From Schistocerca nitens (taxonomy: Eukaryota > Arthropoda > Insecta > Orthoptera > Acrididae): a stretch of DNA of 64,000 bases. The notes beneath the pieces were generated by a model that searched no databases, had not been told where the DNA came from, and worked only from the letters and a program-made list of their open reading frames with translations. A program made the position numbers and the translations under genes. The first letter of the stretch is position 1, and every line of letters begins with the position of its first letter. The DNA is taken from the NCBI RefSeq assembly GCF_023898315.1, contig NC_064615.1, positions 734,311,450 through 734,375,449 on the forward strand. The letters are read 5' to 3'. Positions 23,936 through 36,426 of the stretch are shown here, piece by piece.

Positions 23936-26030
23936 GGAGATGGGACCTGGATAAACTGAAAGAACCAGAGGTTGTAGAGAGTTTCAGGGAGAGCATAAGG
24001 GAACAATTGACAGGAATGGGGGAAAGAAATACAGTAGAAGAAGAATGGTAGCTCTGAGGGATGAAGTAGTGAAGGCAGCAGAGGATCAAGTGGGTAAAAA
24101 GACGAGGGCTAATAGAAATCCTTGGGTAACAGAAGAAATATTGAAGTTAATTGATGAAAGGAGAAAATATAAAAATGCAGTAAATGAAGCGGGCAAAAGG
24201 GAATACAAACGTCTCAAAAATGAGATCGACAGAAAGTGCAAAATGGCTAAGCAGGGATGGCTAGAGGACAAATGTAAGGATGTAGAGGCTTGTCTCACTG
24301 GGGGTAAGATAGATACTGCCTACAGGAAAATTAAAGAGACATTTGGAGAGAAGAAAACCACTTGTATGATTATCAAGAGCTCAGATGGCAACCCAATTCT
24401 AAGCGAAGAAGGGAAGGCAGAAAGGTGGAAGGAGTATATAGAGGGTTTATACTAGGGCGATGTACTTGAGGACAATATTATGGAAATGGAAGAGGATGAA
24501 GATGAAATGGGAGATAAGATACTGCGTGAAGAGTCTGACAGAGCACTGAAAGACCTGAGTCGAAACAAGGCCCCGGGAGTAGACAACATTCCATTAGAAC
24601 TACTGATGGCCTTGGGAGAGCCAGTCATGACAAAACTCTACCATCTGGTGAGCAGGATGTATGAGACAGGCGAAATACCCACAGACTTCAAGAAGAATAT
24701 AATAATTCCAATACCAAAGAAAGCAGGTGTTGACAGATGTGAAAATTACCGAACTATCAGTTTAATAAGTCACAGCTGCAAAATACTAACGCGAATTCTT
24801 TACAGACGAATGGAAAAACTGGTAGAAGCGGACCTCGGGGAAGATCAGTTTGGATTCCGTAGAAATGTTGGAACACGTGAGGCAATACTAACCTTACGAC
24901 TTATCTTAGAAGAAAGATTAAGAAAAGGCAAACCTACGTTTCTAGCATTTGTAGACTTAGAGAAAGCTTTTGACAACGTTAACTGGAATACTCTCTTTCA
25001 AATTCTGAAGGTGGCAGGGGTAAAATACAGGGAGCGAAAGGCTATTTACAATTTGTACAGAAACCAGATGGCAGTTATAAGAGTCGAGGGGCATGAAAGG
25101 GAAGCAGTGGTTGGGAAAGGAGTGAGACAGGGTTGTAGCCTCTCCCCAATGTTATTCAATCTGTATATTGAGCAAGCAGTAAAGGAAACAAAAGAAAAAT
25201 TCGGAGTAGGTATTAAAATTCATGGAGAAGAAGTAGAAACTTTGAGGTTCGCCGATGACATTGTAATTCTGTCAGAGACAGCAAAGGACTCGGAAGAGCA
25301 GTTGAACGGAATGGACATTGTCTTGAAAGGAGGATATAAGATGAACATCAACAAAAGCAAAACGAGGACAATGGAATGTGGTCAAATTAAATCGGGTGAT
25401 GCTGAGGGGATTAGATTAGGAAATGAGACACTTAAAGTAGTAAAGGAGTTTTGCTATTTAGGGAGTAAAATAACTGATGATGGTCGAAGTAGAGAGGATA
25501 TAAAATGTAGACTGGCAATGGCAAGGAAATCGTTTCTGAAGAAGAGAAATTTGTTAACATCGAGTATAGATTTAAGTGTCAGGAAGTTGTTTCTGAAAGT
25601 ATTTGTATGGAGTGTAGCCATGTATGGAAGTGAAACATGGACGATAACCAGTTTGGACAAGAAGAGAATAGAAGCTTTCGAAATGTGGTGCTACAGAAGA
25701 ATGCTGAAGATAAGGTGGGTAGATCACGTAACTAATGAGGAGGTATTGAATAGGATTGGGGGGAAGAGAAGTTTGTGGCACAACTTGACTAGAAGAAGGG
25801 ATCGGTTGGTAGGACATGTTTTGAGGCATCAAGGGATCACAAATTTAGCATTGGAGGGCAGCGTGGAGGGTAAAAATCGTAGAGGGAGACCAAGAGATCA
25901 ATACACTAAGCAGATTCAGAAGGATGTAGGTTGCAGTAGGTACTGGGAGATGAAGAAGCTTGCACAGGATAGAGTAGCATGGAGAGCTGCATCAAACCAG
26001 TCTCAGGACTGAAGACCACAACAACAACAA
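23936..26030 (+). mobile_element. RTE-clade LINE, 5'-truncated, nearly open ORF
   Basis: Coding similarity starts at about 23942 (DLDKLKEPEVVESF) and continues to a stop at 26010-26012. Reverse transcriptase motifs are clear: KAPGVDNIPLELL, GFRRNVGTREAI, FVDLEKAFDNVNW, GVRQGCSLSP, LRFADDIVI and GSETWTITSLDKKRIEAFEM, then the C-terminal GRPRDQYTKQIQKDVG region. The order and wording fit the RTE/BovB-like group. Two lesions break it: a one-base loss near 24047, where the frame changes after EEEW, and an in-frame TAG at 24453-24455. The endonuclease domain is absent. The 3' end runs into caacaacaac and (act)n simple repeats (to about 26100). It lies in the last intron of esterase gene A in the same orientation. 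Confidence 0.92.
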
Positions 26031-26100
26031 CATACACACACTACACAACAACAACAACAACAATTACTACTACTACTACTACTACTACTACACAACAACG
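26031..26100. repeat. CAA/ACT microsatellite tail of the RTE copy
   Basis: A mixture of (caa)n and (act)n directly after the RTE stop codon. It is consistent with the simple-repeat 3' tails typical of RTE elements. 26101-27135 holds nothing else I can identify. Confidence 0.75.
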
Positions 26101-27135
26101 CATTGTAAACTAGCGTACACAGACACACACACACACGCAAACTTTCAACTGGCATCAGGATTCTGATGATACCTCCACTATTCTGTTGAGCTTTTTGTGG
26201 CGTCCCTTTCGCTACCTGAGAAAGCTGCATCAACACCTTACCACAATGAACGCTATTTTGAGCTCGAAAAATATAATAAATATCCATCAGCAATTATGGG
26301 GAAAGCATTTTACAACGGGATTTATTAAACTTTGACTGTTTACTGCAAAATGGCGTTCCCTATTCTGCGTTATTCAAATAATCCTTGACTTTGTATAAAT
26401 ATTATTTGAGGCTTATACCTTGGATATCAACAGTTTCTTTAAGCAGCTTAGACAATTTATTGTGCTCTGTAGTCTACCACAGAAAACGTTTGTTTCTTCT
26501 CAATAAATTCAAGTATAGTTTGCCTCTTGTTCCATGATCCTGAATGCTACTGTTTCTGAAAATATAATTGTTGAAGTTCTTGAAGTGCATAACAGTTTAG
26601 TAAATGTATGGACGTAGTGCAATTAAAAATCCCTAACTGTTTAACAAGTATCTCAGTTACTATTTTCAGATATTAACGACGAATATTTCTAAAGTAAACA
26701 CAATGCAAATAAAACAGAAATGTTATTGATTTACACATCTGTAAATAATAAGACCTTGTTGTGATAGTCCAAAATTTTCTAACTTACTTTCATAGATAAC
26801 CACCCAAACCTAATAAGCTGCAGATATGGTCAGACTAGTTGCGTTTCTAATTCCATTTGATGCTGGTAAAATACCAACCAGCTTTTGTTAATTATTTATA
26901 AGTTGAACAACTCTGAAATAATATTATATGCAAGGTGAATAAATCACACAACAGCAATGAAATGTTGTAAACTAGTGCATGCTATGGTGCAAGTATGAAT
27001 TGTTGCCATTAATCTGACATGTACATAAATAATTGTCATGTTACAATGTAGAACATAAATTGATTTTAAAAGTAATATAAATGGATCTTAATGATGTGTG
27101 AAATAAGAACTTATGACTCATTGTTATAATTTCAG

Positions 27136-27292
27136 TAATCCCACGCCAGAACAGACTTCCCTGCTGACGGAAACGTGGAAGGAGTACGACGAATCGTCCC
27201 CATATTATTTGGAGATAACGAGACCTCTACGACTGGCAACTAACTTGTTTGAGCCAGATATGACCTTCTGGCAAAACCTGCTGCCGTCGTAA
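27136..27292 (+). CDS. Carboxylesterase gene A, last exon and stop codon
   Basis: The exon follows ttataatttcag, finishes a split Asp codon and reads NPTPEQTSLLTETWKEYDES, then a yLEI segment and a C-terminus ending FWQNLLPS before TAA (27290-27292). NPTP, W..Y and FW near the end are conserved C-terminal positions of insect type-B carboxylesterases. No GPI signal, transmembrane helix or retention motif follows, so a soluble, probably secreted product is expected. Gene A ends 11.3 kb upstream of gene B on the same strand. Confidence 0.93.
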
Positions 27293-27810
27293 ATACAGTT
27301 CATCAGCATGAGAGCATGGTGATTGGACGTGTGGTGATGGTATTTTATATCCCACTCTACCATGTTCAGTTATTAAACTTGGCACAAACGTAGTATAGCG
27401 AACTATGTGTATCCTAATGGTATACTTTTGATTATGAAAAACGTATATCCTGCTTCTCCAATATCAGGTTTGTAATGTATGGAAAACGATGTTTCTCTCT
27501 TCTTACATCTTTCCACTATTGGTACATGTAGATGATACAATAGACAGCAGAAATGCTTCCTGCTAATTCTTGTGAAGAGTATTTGTAGTTTTTGTTACTG
27601 TTCGTAGTATCTGCCTTACTTTGAGAATATACCCTGGACATGGCGAGTACTAGGAACCTACATGTGACAACATACACAACTTTACAGTGTGAAGTATTTT
27701 TATGTTTCCTGTATTTTTCTATAATGTATACAATAACATGTCTAATCATTTTCCATGTAACAACCTACATGCATTAGTGAATAGTAAAACGATTAAAAAC
27801 GTTTTGACAA

Positions 27811-27816
27811 AATAAA
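27811..27816 (+). terminator. Possible polyadenylation signal of gene A
   Basis: An AATAAA lies 519 bp after the stop codon. Other A-rich matches occur nearby (for example around 27882), so the choice is tentative and needs transcript evidence. Confidence 0.3.
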
Positions 27817-28105
27817 AAATGTGCATCTCAACACAATTTCCATTCAGTTCTCACATTTTACCATTATTCTATTGGTTCAGAAAATAAATTTTCTTCGTCC
27901 AATGAGATAGTAGCAATGATAAGAAGAAAGACAGTACCAGTTTAGTAAAATCGACTTTCTTTTCTCTACTTAGGGTGCCAAATCTCGATCTGTGGATCAC
28001 TCCTCATGCTTCAGGCCTTTGTGACAAACAAGATCACATTCGTGTCATTACAGCACCGCTGCTGGTAAAGGGACGAGTAATTGATGGACTGGAATAAACT
28101 AGTGA

Positions 28106-28136
28106 AAAGTTGTTTTTTTTTTTTTTTTTTTTTTTT
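28106..28136. repeat. Long poly-T tract
   Basis: About 30 consecutive T, the longest homopolymer in the window. It may be the tail of a minus-strand retroposed sequence, but no body or target-site duplication was found. The rest of 27293-28522 is unassigned intergenic sequence. Confidence 0.6.
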
Positions 28137-28675
28137 ATAAGGAGCCCTTGCCATAAGTTTACTACTGAGATAAGTTTGACAAGTTACATTTCTGATAACG
28201 TTGACCGCTGATCTTGCAGCAATCTGTTTACTCTAAGAGAAATACCACGACTTAACAATGTACTGTGAACATACAGCAGTAAATGTTCCCGTTCACCTAA
28301 CGCATCTCATTGTAACTATCTTGAAACTTTCAGCCATACAATATGAGTTCCAAGAGATACGGACTAGGAACCTCACCAAACCAGAACTTTTCAGCTCCAT
28401 AATAAGAATGCCGTTTATACTGACATCCACAAACCACTGCCCCAGCAAAGTTCCTGTTAGCTCTATGGTCCGAAGAAGTCTGCCACTAATTGATAGTTTA
28501 TGCAAACATTGAGTAACCCTAGTGAAACCGCCCGGTGAGCCCGCTGGGAAGAACAGGTAATAGGATTGTGGAAAGGGCCAAAGGTTGAGGTCAGTTTCTC
28601 CTAATTGTCAATTATTGTAATTTAATAACCCTTATATCCAAAGCTGGACCTTTACTGAATACAACTCTTTCATGG

Positions 28676-29095
28676 CTGAAGGCCTCCAAACAAGAAATCT
28701 TAACAAATCTACAAGATAAATCCAATTAAGATAGCAATAAAATAATTAAAGAAAACAGCAAACATATGCAAAGTGCAATACAAATGGCTGAGGACCACAT
28801 TAAATTTCAAAATTTGGAATATATGACCATAGACTTCTAAAGGCAGAAGGCCGGAAAGCTTAACAACAAGAAATCTTAAAAATCAACAAGATTAAAATGC
28901 AATTAAAGAGGCAAATGAAATAAATAGAGAAATGTATCACAGCTCCGTGGAAAGCCTTAAGGCTAAGCACATAGAACATACATATGCAAGGTGCAATACC
29001 AACGGCTGAAGGCCACAATTAAGTTTCAAAATTTTAAAATGTAGTACCATAATCTTTCAAAGGCAGAAGGCCGCTATGTTTAAGCTTGAAAGATT
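28676..29095. repeat. Degenerate ~216-bp tandem repeat
   Basis: Words ggctgaaggcc/ggctgaggacc occur at 28676, 28785 and 29001, and ggcagaaggccg at 28842 and 29060. The spacing of matching pairs is 216-218 bp, with similar text between them (atgcaaagtgcaatac, then atgcaaggtgcaatac). It lies within the candidate LTR. Confidence 0.65.
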
Positions 29096-29887
29096 AATTT
29101 AAAAATCAATTTGCAAAAAAATTTTAAGAAAATTAAAAAATAACCACAAGACTTGAATTTAAAGTAGCTGACAAAAGATAATTAAACACCGGTAGCACTC
29201 AGAAGCCTCCAGGGAGATCGGTCTTCCCTCGTTCACTTAGGCAAGACAGGTGGTGAGCCCAACTATACTTGATCCATTGGAACCCAACCAGGGGACAGCC
29301 ACGGACCGACAGACACAAAGACTTGCTTCCCGTCAATCAATACATGAGAACTCAAACTGGAAAGGTTACAAACGTGATAATCCACAATGGAGTATGTATT
29401 TGCTGTCAAAATTACACACCATGTTGGACAGTGACAACAGGTGAGGAAAGGATGCTGCCTGAAATTACGTCAGTGCCCAGTAGGTATCCAGAACACTAAC
29501 GGCCACAAGACAAAAAATTCCACTGGTGCACTCAAATTGTAGTCGACCAAAATAGTTAATTGCACCGCATGGCGGCTAAATTTCAGCAGTAGAAACGCTC
29601 GGTGTAGCTCACAGGAAAACCTCCCCAACAGCAAACTACCGAAACGAACCACCACAACGTGAATGGACGTGGCTTGGGTAGTTGAAACCACTACTCAACT
29701 TTGGCGTCCTGGGTCGGTGAACCACGAAGCTCGTAGCGATCGGACAGCTCCACACACGCTCTGACACTGCGCAGGGGCTGCCAGCGGTCCCAGCCGACTG
29801 CACCGCGCGGAGATAACTTCACTCGTCCGCAACAACCGACCGATTGCCCACTGGTGGTCCGTCCGCGACTGCTGCTCCGTCGCGACT

Positions 29888-30027
29888 AAAACTTAGAACT
29901 ACTTAAACCTAACCAACCTACGGACATCACACACATCCATGCCCGAGGCAGGATTCGAACCTGCGACCGTAGCGGTCGCGCGGCTCCAGACTGTAGCGCC
30001 TAGAACCGCTCGGCCACTCCGGCCGGC
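29888..30027 (-). repeat. tRNA-headed SINE lacking its 3' tail, with 8-bp TSD
   Basis: The head half of the common SINE (B-box gattcgaacctgcgacc, head ending ggccactccggccggc) is present, but the conserved tail (gagccatttgaa on the sense strand) is missing. It is flanked by tcgcgact at 29880-29887 and 30028-30035. A target-site duplication around a tail-less copy is unusual for LINE-driven retroposition, which normally starts at the 3' end. Confidence 0.8.
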
Positions 30028-30944
30028 TCGCGACTGCACTGCGGGCGCATCTCCCACTCACTTCCAGGAACATGACGGCGGAAATACCGGTTCGGACCCA
30101 ACCATGCAGAGGAAACACGCCCACTGGCTAAAAGACATCCCTGCACAAGGAAAGGACCGACCCAAGTTCCACAAGATGGTAATTGAAGGGGGCCAGAAGC
30201 ACTCGGAGAACCAGTTACATGTCGCCCGATAAGACGACCGAACTCTCAGAGGCAGTACGCCGACAACATTTAAAATAATCGTCAGTGGAACTAACAGCAA
30301 CTACACACAGAACCTGAAAACCACTTGCACGAAGACCTGAACGATACCCAACAGTAACTAAACACGCACGAAGACAAATACAACCGACTCATGAACAATC
30401 GGCGAGCCAAGACACGTCGTCCGGTAGGACGACCGACCGACGATCCACGAAGACCGTGGCCCGGCTCAAGTGATGCGTGACGACAATGGTCGAGCGAACC
30501 ATATCGATGCAGACTTCACTTCTGCTCCAACCTGACTGCACTAGTGCCGCATTGCAACTCCCCGACTGGCAGGTCAGGACTGAACTCCAGATGCGTTCCA
30601 ACTGAATGGCAGACGCGAACACGCTCTCCGAACTGGCTTATGACAGACAACAAGCGGGAAGTAATAGCAGTAGATCAAAGATACTACGAGAGGGTATATA
30701 TCGATATGTGCTGCTAATGCCGCTCACGGTCAGGCAAAGCAGCAACTCAGTGACAGTAGTAATTTAAATTAACGTAGTGAGATGGAAGTACGTCAAAAAC
30801 AGGGTGTAAAATAGGTGATGGCAGGAACACGAGCCACGCACGGCTCACCTAACATCGATAACTATCATTTTTCTAGCTAACTACTCAAGCCTGACTTGGA
30901 TTAGTGACCATCACTTGGTATTGTCCCTGATACCATGTCACAAA

Positions 30945-33380
30945 CTTTTTTTAAGGTTTGGTGTGTAAAGGCTTTACTTCATTACCCAGTGCCCTACAAT
31001 ATACTGTGATGATTTCCCTGCGAATAATTTCTGCCATTCCAAGGCTTTGGCATTTTCTCTCTGCTTGTGCCTCTATATCTCCTGTAGTATGATGGCAAAA
31101 CTGCTAACCAGCTCTCTGACCATACCCATTTGAGTCTAATCATATCTAACGAATGGTGAAGGCATATTCCTCCGACACTCCACATCATAAGGGATAATCC
31201 ATTATTAGCGTGAACTTTGAAGTTGAAATTTGCTATTGAAAATGAAAAGTATATATTCCAATCATTGCGCTGAGAATTTACATAGTAACTCAGCATCTAT
31301 GTCACACACGCACCATCCAACCTTCAAATTGTGTGTGCACTGGAGTATTTCTTAATTTCCAAAACCATAGAAAATGACATAAATAGGTGTTTCATCATGT
31401 TCTACATGAATTTATCCCTTAGTGTGTGATTACGGTTTCGAGTATACCAAACCTGAGCAATCAGCTGTTGACCATGGTTTGTGCCGCTGTAGTTGCTTGC
31501 TGATTCAGAACTAATGCTAGTTCCACAGACAGTGAGAAGTGATTAATAATCGTTGAAACGAAATGTTTCCCACTTTAAGCCAGCTGAGTAGACCTATAAT
31601 TTAAAATGATTCAGTTGCCTCTGTAACTGTGTAGTAGTCCTTGTTTATGGTTCATATCTGCTGACTGCGCACTGTACATAATTCTGTGCATATTGGTCCT
31701 CGTATTCCTTCGTCACATTCCATCAATACCATTCATCTACTCTCCAGCTCGTTGCCCTCCACCCTCCATGTCCAGACTGAATATGGTCTTGTGTTTCCCT
31801 TATCACTTCTTCTTTGAGCTCAACTGACATATTAACTGCAATCCCAAACTGCTTACACAACAATTTCTGGCACATGCTCCACTGTCACTGCAGCATGTAA
31901 ATCTTGCATTCTGTGTCGGTGGGTTGCACTGCTTGCCAATCAGCAAGGTCATGAACAAGTGTCAATGCTACCTTCCTCCTCAATCCATCTGCGTTTCCAT
32001 GCTTCTTGCCTGGCTTATACACAACCCCATAACCAAATTCTGTTTACCTCAACTCATACCTTGTGAGCGTGAAAGAAGGATAGTTCAACCCTAATTAGCG
32101 TTTTACACCTACATGCTAAGCCACAACTTTTTTTCCGCAAATATTACCAAAAGTATTTAATCCTGTATATACCACGGAGAAATCTTGCCGTTCCAATAGC
32201 AGCTTCTCCATCTCTAATTTTTCAATTTGCTCATGCTCTTTTATTGGTGGCCTGCAACTGACTATGGTTCTTGTCTGACATCCCCAGTCATCCAGTTCTA
32301 GGATATTTGCTATTAATATACCTTTTTCATCTTTGTTTCATATGTGACAAAACAACACACAATACGTCAACAAGCAGCTCAGATTCTGCACTCTCACAAA
32401 GCAACATTACGGGGGCCGTGGCACAATACCATGCAAATCAAGCCGTACTGTTTTTGTCCACAATTCAGTTGATTTATCCCTAAAGTGTACAAGCCTTGTG
32501 ACATTACTTCAATGGCGACAGTTTGAACTAGCTCGAATGTCGTCCCATTAATTTCCACTCTACTGACCAAAGGTAAATTAAGACATGATGTTCTTACAGA
32601 AAGTCTAACCCCACTATCATACAGTAACATTTGCTTACACGAGACACTACTTACACAAACTGCTTAAGGGGTTCTATCCCTACCTGAGAAGTTAATATCT
32701 CTGTCCTAATAACTTCACCTCATTGTCTCCGACCCCACGCAACCAATAGTGGGGTTGGTTCAATCAGTTCCAATCACCAAGATCCCAAGTTGCTGCTGAG
32801 ACATGTGCCGCTATGTCCAGCAGAACTTACGTGTCCTGCTTCTCACAGTGCCTATCATTCCACAGTCTGCCTTTCCATACGTATCTGTAGCATCAAAAAT
32901 TCATGGGAACATCGATCGGAGGACTTGGGATTCTCTTCTGCTTTTAACTCACGTCCCCATCCCTCTGTAATGGTCACTGACCATCTTGTGACCTACACGT
33001 GCTGAAGTTCATTGCAGGTCTGACCATTTTTAACTGCATCGTAGTAATGATAATGTCCACCATTACCGCTCTAGACTCATTAAGTGCCCTTGCATAAGCA
33101 CATCCACAGTAGCGTTGGAGATCTGTTCCAGGGTGAGGCCTTCGAGAATTTCTCCATATCCTGTCGGATCGTGCTGAGGGCTGTGCTACTGCCATTCACA
33201 TTATCTCGGCTCTCGACAGGTGCCTGCTTAACTTCTCCACTGCACACAGTAGCCGATGGCGAATACTGTTCTACCTATACCATGTTAACAGTGCCTTTCT
33301 ATCCGCTTCGCTCTCTGTCTGTTGGTGAAATTGTAAGCACAGCCAAACGCAATTTGCAAAGAAATAGAATTGCTAGTAGT
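30945..33380 (-). pseudogene. Decayed Ty3/gypsy gag-pol (zinc knuckle, protease, RNase H, integrase)
   Basis: On the minus strand from right to left: a broken CCHC knuckle (CYRYVWKGRLWNDRHCEKQ, 32838-32890), a protease-like MLLYDSGVRLSV (near 32630; LYDSG for the usual L.DTGA), the end of RNase H (YKPGKKHGNADGLRRK, about 31971-32020) and the integrase zinc-binding region (IQSGHGGW, near 31770). Next come the integrase core (NQQATTAAQTMVNS, LLRFGILETVITH, about 31400-31510) and its C-terminal part (30994-31296, YYVNSQRNDW, VHANNGLS). This is the canonical Ty3/gypsy order. Only about 300 bp separate protease and RNase H, so the reverse transcriptase has been deleted. Stops and frameshifts occur throughout. 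Confidence 0.8.
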
Positions 33381-33477
33381 ACTTAAGGTGTTGGCAATCA
33401 CTGTTGTTAAAACAATTAAGTGAAGTGAACATGTGAGAAATCTATAATAAAATAAAGAAGTATATTACTTACAAATC

Positions 33478-33525
33478 AACTTCATAAGATTTACATATCT
33501 CAACTTCGTAAGATTTACATATTTC
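33478..33525. repeat. Short tandem duplication (~27 bp)
   Basis: The unit caacttcataagatttacat is repeated as caacttcgtaagatttacat, with one internal difference. Confidence 0.7.
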
Positions 33526-33528
33526 AGT

Positions 33529-33964
33529 AATTTGCGTATCAAATGTGGATAAGATGAAAGTCGAAAAAACCATCCGGCTTGCATTTCCATTTTAATGAGA
33601 TCTGTGACAGACTTCTGTGTGTTACACAGTGAAAGAAAATTTGAGTATCCCCACCCATTGGTTAACTGGAAAGGAAATTGATTCGTACTACTGGGAAGGG
33701 ATGAATTGCCAACCCATAATCATTATTTGGGAATCAAATTAATTTGATTTACAAATCTTGGTACATAATTTGCATATTAAATGGGATAGTGTTAAATTCG
33801 ACAAAACTGTCCCATTTGCGTTTCAGGTTTGGTGAGGTCTATGGCAAACTTGCGTGTGTTATAGACTGAAAGAAAATTTGAGTTTCCCGAACAGTTGGGT
33901 AATGGGGAAGAAAATTGATTGCAACTATTGGGAATGGGTTCGCTGCCAACCTGTAAATGAATGT
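33529..33964. repeat. Degenerate tandem duplication, period ~238 bp
   Basis: Two copies share the successive words aatttgcgtatcaaatg/aatttgcatattaaatg, gtgaaagaaaatttgagt/ctgaaagaaaatttgagt and ggaaattgatt/gaaaattgatt, ending gccaaccc/gccaacct. No coding potential. The flanks, to about 35760, are AT-rich and unassigned. Confidence 0.65.
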
Positions 33965-35769
33965 ATAATATTCCCTGTCACACTCATACTAATGGGCACA
34001 ATTCTCATTCAAACTTACTTGCTGTCTGACGTGCAGATGGCACTTATGTATGCAACATATAATTCAATTTTCGAATAATTATAACTACAAAAATTCGAAC
34101 AATCAGAAAAACAAAATCGTTTCAGCTCTTTCAAACAAAAAAAAAAAAAAACAACCACAATCACACTTTATTCAGGACAGAATGTAAAATTGATGACACG
34201 AGATGTTCACTCCTCTCTGTCAACATGGTGGTACCCTCTTAGTGTTATTTTACAAAGCAAGCAAGATTTGACATAGGGTACACATGCAAACCTACCATTT
34301 AAATTAAACACTACTACTTGAAAAAAAATTTAAAAAATGGGGGATATAATCAACTGCACAATAACTATACATTATAAACCATAAAATAATTTTTTTTTTG
34401 TTTAAGAAGGTAAAATCACAAGTGAATTCAAACACTAGTATTTAAAAATAAAAGATTTAAAAATGTAATAAGTTATGATTCCCACCTCTACAACAATTGA
34501 AACATATAAACAACAATTCAAACAATTAAAGTACATAGTGTTAACATATAAATGACACAGGCATAAAATATTAGCTTTACAAAATTCAGTAACGATCTTG
34601 CTGAAAGGAAATAAAATAATTAAATGTCTAACTTACTATTAGCAGCTTCACCCTTTTTTCAACACTGAATAAGTGATTGTACACAACACACAGGACCTTT
34701 GCAGACAGGGTTAACACACATATTATGGGGATGAAGATAATTTCCTGCTCATCTGTGGAGAGCAAAGCACTAATTACTTGGCGAAAAGACGTGAAATTGT
34801 CCTTGCTTGTTGGCCAGAACAAAAGAACCATCAATGATGTGGTGCACTGTTGTATCTCTCCCATTCATGAAACTAGTGTGGGCATACTGAAGGGTCATCA
34901 TGGAGGTTGTGACGATAAACTTAAATTCAGACTGAAATTTTAAAGAAAATTATTTACTTACACGGTATTGAAAGCTAACGAACTGACTAAAATTATCGAT
35001 ATTACACTAAAATTTAGTTTTCAGGAAACCTCTATAACTATGTCAAGATATAAAATTGTTATTTCTGTAATAAACGTTCGTCGGAAAAAGAGGGTATTAT
35101 GTGAAAACATTAATAATTTTATGGAAAATAAAATATAGAAAGGAATGTAAGTTATAAATGCAATGACTGTAACATTCTACTGGTATTAGAACATGTAACT
35201 CATTTTAAAAAACTGAAATCATAAAGGTAGGAAATTAACCATAGGTTTTCTACTGCCAGTCTTTTGGTCACAGTTAACTAATTTTGGTATTATGACAATC
35301 TTTCAGCGTCATATAAAAGTAACCTTCAAGAATAATCATTTATTTTCATTTTGAAGAGACAAATTGTGGCGACTTTGGTATGTCACTGGAAATTTCAATT
35401 TTATGATATTTCCTACTTTTAAATTTGTTTTACCAAAATAGTAACTTAATGCAATTATTCAAAATGAAGCTGCCAGCTGTTATGCTGTATAAGAATGAGA
35501 GTCTTCCTCCATCTTGTTTCCAAGTAAAATTGTTGCTACAAAAGTCATTAATGTAAAATTTGTTTCTGGCACCTTTAAAAATATAAACTGAAAGTAATTA
35601 TTGAAATTGCTCTTTCAGAGCTGGTGAGCAAACCAATCTCCACATTCTGTTCCTTGTTCAGCTACTATCATAATTTCGGTGTTATTCTTGGTGGTAATAT
35701 TTAGTGACTAAGCCTGTATATTTAAAAATATGATTGTCCATAGTCAACTAATTGGTAATGGGGATAAAA

Positions 35770-36375
35770 ATTGGAGAAAGAATAATATGGTGTTTGAAGT
35801 TTTCAGACGTCGTGGACCTCATAGCAACAGCTGAAAAAGAACTACAGCATGTGGTATATACCACTGATGCTAAGGAAAGATATGTGGAATAAAAGTGAAT
35901 GCAAAGAAAACAAAAGTAATTGCACTAGGAGGGGGCAAGAAGGTAAAGATAATTCTGTGTGGAGCAGTACCACAACATACACGAAGAGATTACACAGACA
36001 TTAAAACCAGATTGGCGATGGCGAAAGAGGCATTTTAAAAGAAAAGAGAATTTTCAGCAGCATTATGGAGAAAGATATGAGGAATACACTAGTAAAATAT
36101 TTTGTGTAGTGTGTCCTGTATGGTGCTCAAACGTGGACAGTGAGGAAGAAAGAGAGAACAAGGATGGATACTTTTGAAATGTGGACATGGTGGATGATGG
36201 AAAGAATAAGTTCGAAACAAGGAAAGGAAACTGGACTGGGCATACGTTAAGAAAGAAGGAGGAGCTTACAAGATCAGCCTTAGAAGTGTATATGAAAGGA
36301 AAGAGGATGCGAGGGAGGCAAGAGATTTCAGACCCTGAATGGTGTGTTGGATGGCAGCACCTACAGTAACATTAA
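35770..36375 (+). pseudogene. LINE reverse-transcriptase C-terminal remnant
   Basis: Broken frames carry successive echoes of LINE ORF2 C-termini: GIKVNAKKTKVIAL, DIKTRLAMAKEAF, LYGAQTWTVRKKE and DTFEMWTWWMMERIS. These correspond to the positions KMNINKSKTK, IKCRLAMARKSF, YGSETWTI and EAFEMWCYRRMLKI of the RTE copy at 24 kb, but the sequence is far diverged and has several stops and frameshifts. Confidence 0.65.
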
Positions 36376-36426
36376 GATGTAAGCAGTGGATGTCAGGAAA
36401 TGGAGACGCAAAGCAATTGTTAATAT

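Larger units (their letters stand above)
28523..30942 (-). mobile_element. Candidate 2.4-kb 3' LTR of a decayed Ty3/gypsy element
   Basis: Read on the minus strand it starts TGTGACATGGTATCAGGG, directly after a purine-rich stretch (aaccttaaaaaaagtt) and the C-terminal integrase remnant to its right, and ends ...ggcggtttca. This gives TG...CA ends next to a pol remnant in the right order. Inside are two copies of a ~216-bp unit (28785 and 29001) built around ggctgaaggcc and ggcagaaggcc words, and a GC-rich part at 29700-30650. A SINE has inserted at 29888. With no second LTR in the window, the call is an inference. Confidence 0.45.
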
